Below are positions 41,380 to 43,055 of a stretch of 43,055 nt of DNA, in pieces. Position 1 is the first letter of the stretch; each line of letters begins with the position of its first letter. The position numbers were made by a program, and so were the translations under genes. Origin of the DNA: Bryobacterales bacterium (GTDB lineage: Bacteria; Acidobacteriota; Terriglobia; Bryobacterales; Bryobacteraceae); assembly GCA_016789745.1 (NCBI GenBank), contig JAEUQF010000376.1:1-43055 (forward strand), given 5' to 3'. The notes under the pieces were generated by a model. That model did no database searches, was not told where the DNA came from, and was given only the letters and a program-made list of their open reading frames with translations.

Positions 41380-42678
41380 CTACTGGCGGGGCAGAGGCAG
41401 CGGACGGCCGCCGCCGCGCGAGTTATCCCAATAGGGCTCACCCATAGCCTGGTACTTGCCGAGTTTGTCCCAATGCTCGCGGGTACGGCCGTTCAGGTCA
41501 TACATGACGCGCCCGGAGGCCACGGTCATCTCGTTTAAGAGCCGCAGGGTGCCATCCATGCGCGCGCCGAAGGAATCGACGAACGCGAACTGGCCCTTCT
41601 CCACGCGCAACACCGCAATGTCGGCGATGGCGCCCGGCGAGAGGTGCCCGATCGCCTTCTCGCGATGGATGATCTTGACGGGGTTCCAGGTGGACCGCAG
41701 GATGACGTCGTCCAAGGGCATGCCCATGCTGAGGAACTTCGACATCACGTTCAACTGGTCCTTCATGCCGCTGTTGATGCTGCCCGAATGCACGTCGGTG
41801 GAGATGGAGTCGGGCGGGAAGCCTTGTTTCACGGCCGGCACCGCCTGGCGGAACTCGAAGGCCGCGCCGCCGTGGCCCACATCGAAGATCACGCCGCGTT
41901 TGCGCGCGTCAAACAGATAGGGCATGATCTTGCCGTTGTCGTCGATCATGGGCACGGGGGCGTAGTAGCAGTGGGTGTAGATGTCGCCCGGGCGCAGTTT
42001 CTTCAGCACCAGCTCCTGGAAGGGGCGCTCGGGACGGAATTCGCCGAAGTCGATCATGATGGGCAGTTTCGCCAGGGTACCGGCTTCCACGCCGCGCTCG
42101 ACGGGCGTCCAATCGGCGCCGCGGTAGTGCGCCACCTTGAAGCCGACGATCGTGTCTGGGTTGGCCAGGGCCAAGTCGGCCGCGGCCTTGGCATCCATGT
42201 CGGCCACGTTCTGTTCCTGCGCATCGCCGGGCATGCCGACGCCGCCGATGTTCAGCAGCACCAGGACGCGGGAACGGGCACGGTCAATGATGTTCTTCTT
42301 GAAGACCGCGAAGTTGCGCCGTCCGGACGAGCCGGCATCGACCAGCGTGGTCACGCCGGCGCGGAGGGCGAACGAATCGGGATGAATGCTGGAATCGCCA
42401 TTGGCCAGGCCCTTGCCTTCCGTGCCAGCGAAGACGTGGGCATGCAGGTCGATCAGGCCCGGCACGACGTAGAGGCCCTTGACGTCCACCACCTTACGCG
42501 CCTGCGAGGCGGGGATGTTGGCCGCTACCGCCGCAACGTGCCGGTCCTTGATGGCTACGTCGCGCAAGGCGCTGATTTTGTTTTTCGGGTCGATGACGTG
42601 GCCGCCCTTCAGCAGCAGATCATATTGAGCCTGGGCAAACGCGGAGGCCGCGACGAGCAGAACCAGAAGATAGCGCAT
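41380..42678 (-). CDS. Secreted amidohydrolase/deacetylase-family metallohydrolase
   Basis: The protein of about 432 residues has a signal peptide (1-16, ending AFAQA). The amidohydrolase core follows: metal ligands His79 and His81 (GLIDLHAHVF), a lysine at 181 (VGFKVAHYRG) that is a carboxylation candidate, His236 (YTHCYY) and Asp295/His297 (STDVHSGS). This pattern fits the Atu3266/EF_0837 group of the superfamily, some of which deacetylate N-acetyl amino acids. It is probably periplasmic, unlike those relatives. The start is the ATG at 42678; a TTG at 42684 is also possible and would be five bases from a GATAAT. It is divergent from a SelA/DgaE-like gene, a pairing known for the cytoplasmic forms. 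Confidence 0.9.
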   Translation of the reverse strand: MRYLLVLLVAASAFAQAQYDLLLKGGHVIDPKNKISALRDVAIKDRHVAAVAANIPASQARKVVDVKGLYVVPGLIDLHAHVFAGTEGKGLANGDSSIHPDSFALRAGVTTLVDAGSSGRRNFAVFKKNIIDRARSRVLVLLNIGGVGMPGDAQEQNVADMDAKAAADLALANPDTIVGFKVAHYRGADWTPVERGVEAGTLAKLPIMIDFGEFRPERPFQELVLKKLRPGDIYTHCYYAPVPMIDDNGKIMPYLFDARKRGVIFDVGHGGAAFEFRQAVPAVKQGFPPDSISTDVHSGSINSGMKDQLNVMSKFLSMGMPLDDVILRSTWNPVKIIHREKAIGHLSPGAIADIAVLRVEKGQFAFVDSFGARMDGTLRLLNEMTVASGRVMYDLNGRTREHWDKLGKYQAMGEPYWDNSRGGGRPLPLPRQ

Positions 42679-42689
42679 AGGCAAATGGG

Positions 42690-42695
42690 ATTATC
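42690..42695 (-). promoter_or_regulatory. -10-like hexamer for amidohydrolase in a shared divergent promoter
   Basis: On the minus strand GATAAT (5 of 6 matches to TATAAT) precedes the TTG at 42684 by five bases and the ATG at 42678 by eleven. It overlaps the palindrome TATCATGATA (42692-42701). Confidence 0.5.
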
Positions 42696-42697
42696 AT
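42692..42697 (+). promoter_or_regulatory. -10-like hexamer for SelA/DgaE-like gene in a shared divergent promoter
   Basis: TATCAT (5 of 6 matches to TATAAT) is followed by seven bases and the ATG at 42705. It forms the left half of the 10-base palindrome TATCATGATA and overlaps the minus-strand GATAAT. Confidence 0.5.
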
Positions 42698-42704
42698 GAT
42701 ACCC

Positions 42705-43055
42705 ATGAAAGCCACTCGCCGTCGTCTGCTCCAGGCTGCCGCCGCCACTCCCGCCGCTGCTGCCGCCGCTAATAAAGCCACTGCGTTGACCGCCACATCC
42801 ACGTCTTCGCTCTATGCCAGCCTCGGCGTGAAGCCTGTGATTAACGGCGTTGGCGTGGTCACCGTGTTGGGTGGATCCATTATGGCGCCGGAAGTTATCC
42901 AGGCGATGGAGGAAGCGAGCAAATTTTTCGTCCCGCTGCCTGAACTCGAAAAGAAAGTGGGGGCCCGCATTGCCGAGTTGCTGAAGGCGCCGGCGGCGAT
43001 GGTGACCTGCGGGGCGGCGTCGGCGATCAGTGTTGGTACGGCCGCCTGCCTGTCG
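42705..43055 (+). CDS. Tat-exported SelA/DgaE-like PLP-dependent enzyme (3' partial)
   Basis: The frame is open from the ATG at 42705 to the end of the window (117 codons), so the C-terminus is missing. The N-terminus is a twin-arginine-like signal (TRRRLLQAAAATPAAAAAA). The mature part begins LYASLGVKPVINGVGVVTVLGGS and continues with PEVIQAMEEASKFFVPLPELEKKVGARIAELL and MVTCGAASAISVGTAACLS. This is the start of the SelA/DgaE-type PLP enzyme family; the PLP lysine would lie beyond the window. DgaE is a D-glucosaminate-6-phosphate ammonia-lyase. Export is unusual for a PLP enzyme but fits a secreted amidohydrolase partner. An in-frame ATG at 42696 is an alternative start. Confidence 0.85.
   Translation, partial: MKATRRRLLQAAAATPAAAAAANKATALTATSTSSLYASLGVKPVINGVGVVTVLGGSIMAPEVIQAMEEASKFFVPLPELEKKVGARIAELLKAPAAMVTCGAASAISVGTAACLS

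Overview
The window is one contiguous stretch of a GC-rich bacterial chromosome. The gene families suggest an Acidobacteriota genome, probably close to Bryobacter, Solibacter or Paludibaculum. The reasons are a very large TonB-dependent receptor with an N-terminal carboxypeptidase-regulatory-like domain, several Tat-exported redox or metabolic proteins, a DUF362 protein, a GQ-rich exported protein, and a Tgt-YajC-SecD-SecF run followed by a TonB/ExbB/ExbD set. This placement is an inference from families; no rRNA or tRNA lies in the window. I saw no insertion sequence, prophage or CRISPR array, and no gap between genes exceeds about 250 bases.

Layout. 1-2550: a small secreted protein resembling a ribonuclease toxin with an acidic partner gene, then a CaCA cation exchanger and a TauE/SafE permease. 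2700-8350: an orphan VapB-like antitoxin, a DUF4259-like protein, an unrecognised protein, a Tat-exported DUF362 protein, a polytopic membrane protein and a tiny GQ-rich secreted protein. 8540-11380: an mhpF-mhpE pair (acetaldehyde dehydrogenase and 4-hydroxy-2-oxovalerate aldolase) followed by a secreted beta-propeller. 11386-13858: two neighbouring broken genes, a gamma-glutamyltransferase with an in-frame stop and a frameshifted conserved hypothetical.

13855-19925: a regulatory and envelope-stress region. It holds a SnoaL-like protein, an ECF sigma/ChrR-like cupin anti-sigma pair, and a second ECF sigma overlapping a small protein and an MscS-type channel. Divergent from these are mscL (with a zinc-ribbon tail), a DUF481 outer-membrane protein and a BON/LysM protein. 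19977-27877: a TonB-dependent receptor and S9 peptidase, divergent from a PQQ dehydrogenase with a pentaheme cytochrome. 27896-32041: an Rpn/PD-(D/E)XK protein, an O-methyltransferase, and a rhamnulokinase with a medium-chain zinc dehydrogenase.

32157-40180 (all minus strand): tgt, yajC, secD, secF, tonB, exbB, two exbD genes and a TPR lipoprotein. This is a protein-export and outer-membrane-energisation block closed by a strong hairpin. 40245-43055: an old-yellow-enzyme reductase, then a secreted amidohydrolase divergent from a Tat-exported SelA/DgaE-like PLP enzyme that runs off the window.

The most striking pattern not explained by the genes is promoter architecture. At many non-operonic genes a -10-like hexamer sits only 5-9 bases before the start codon, with no ribosome-binding site between, which suggests widespread leaderless transcription. 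The clearest case is a 20-bp divergent intergenic region at 42685-42704, where one palindrome (TATCATGATA) appears to serve both genes.
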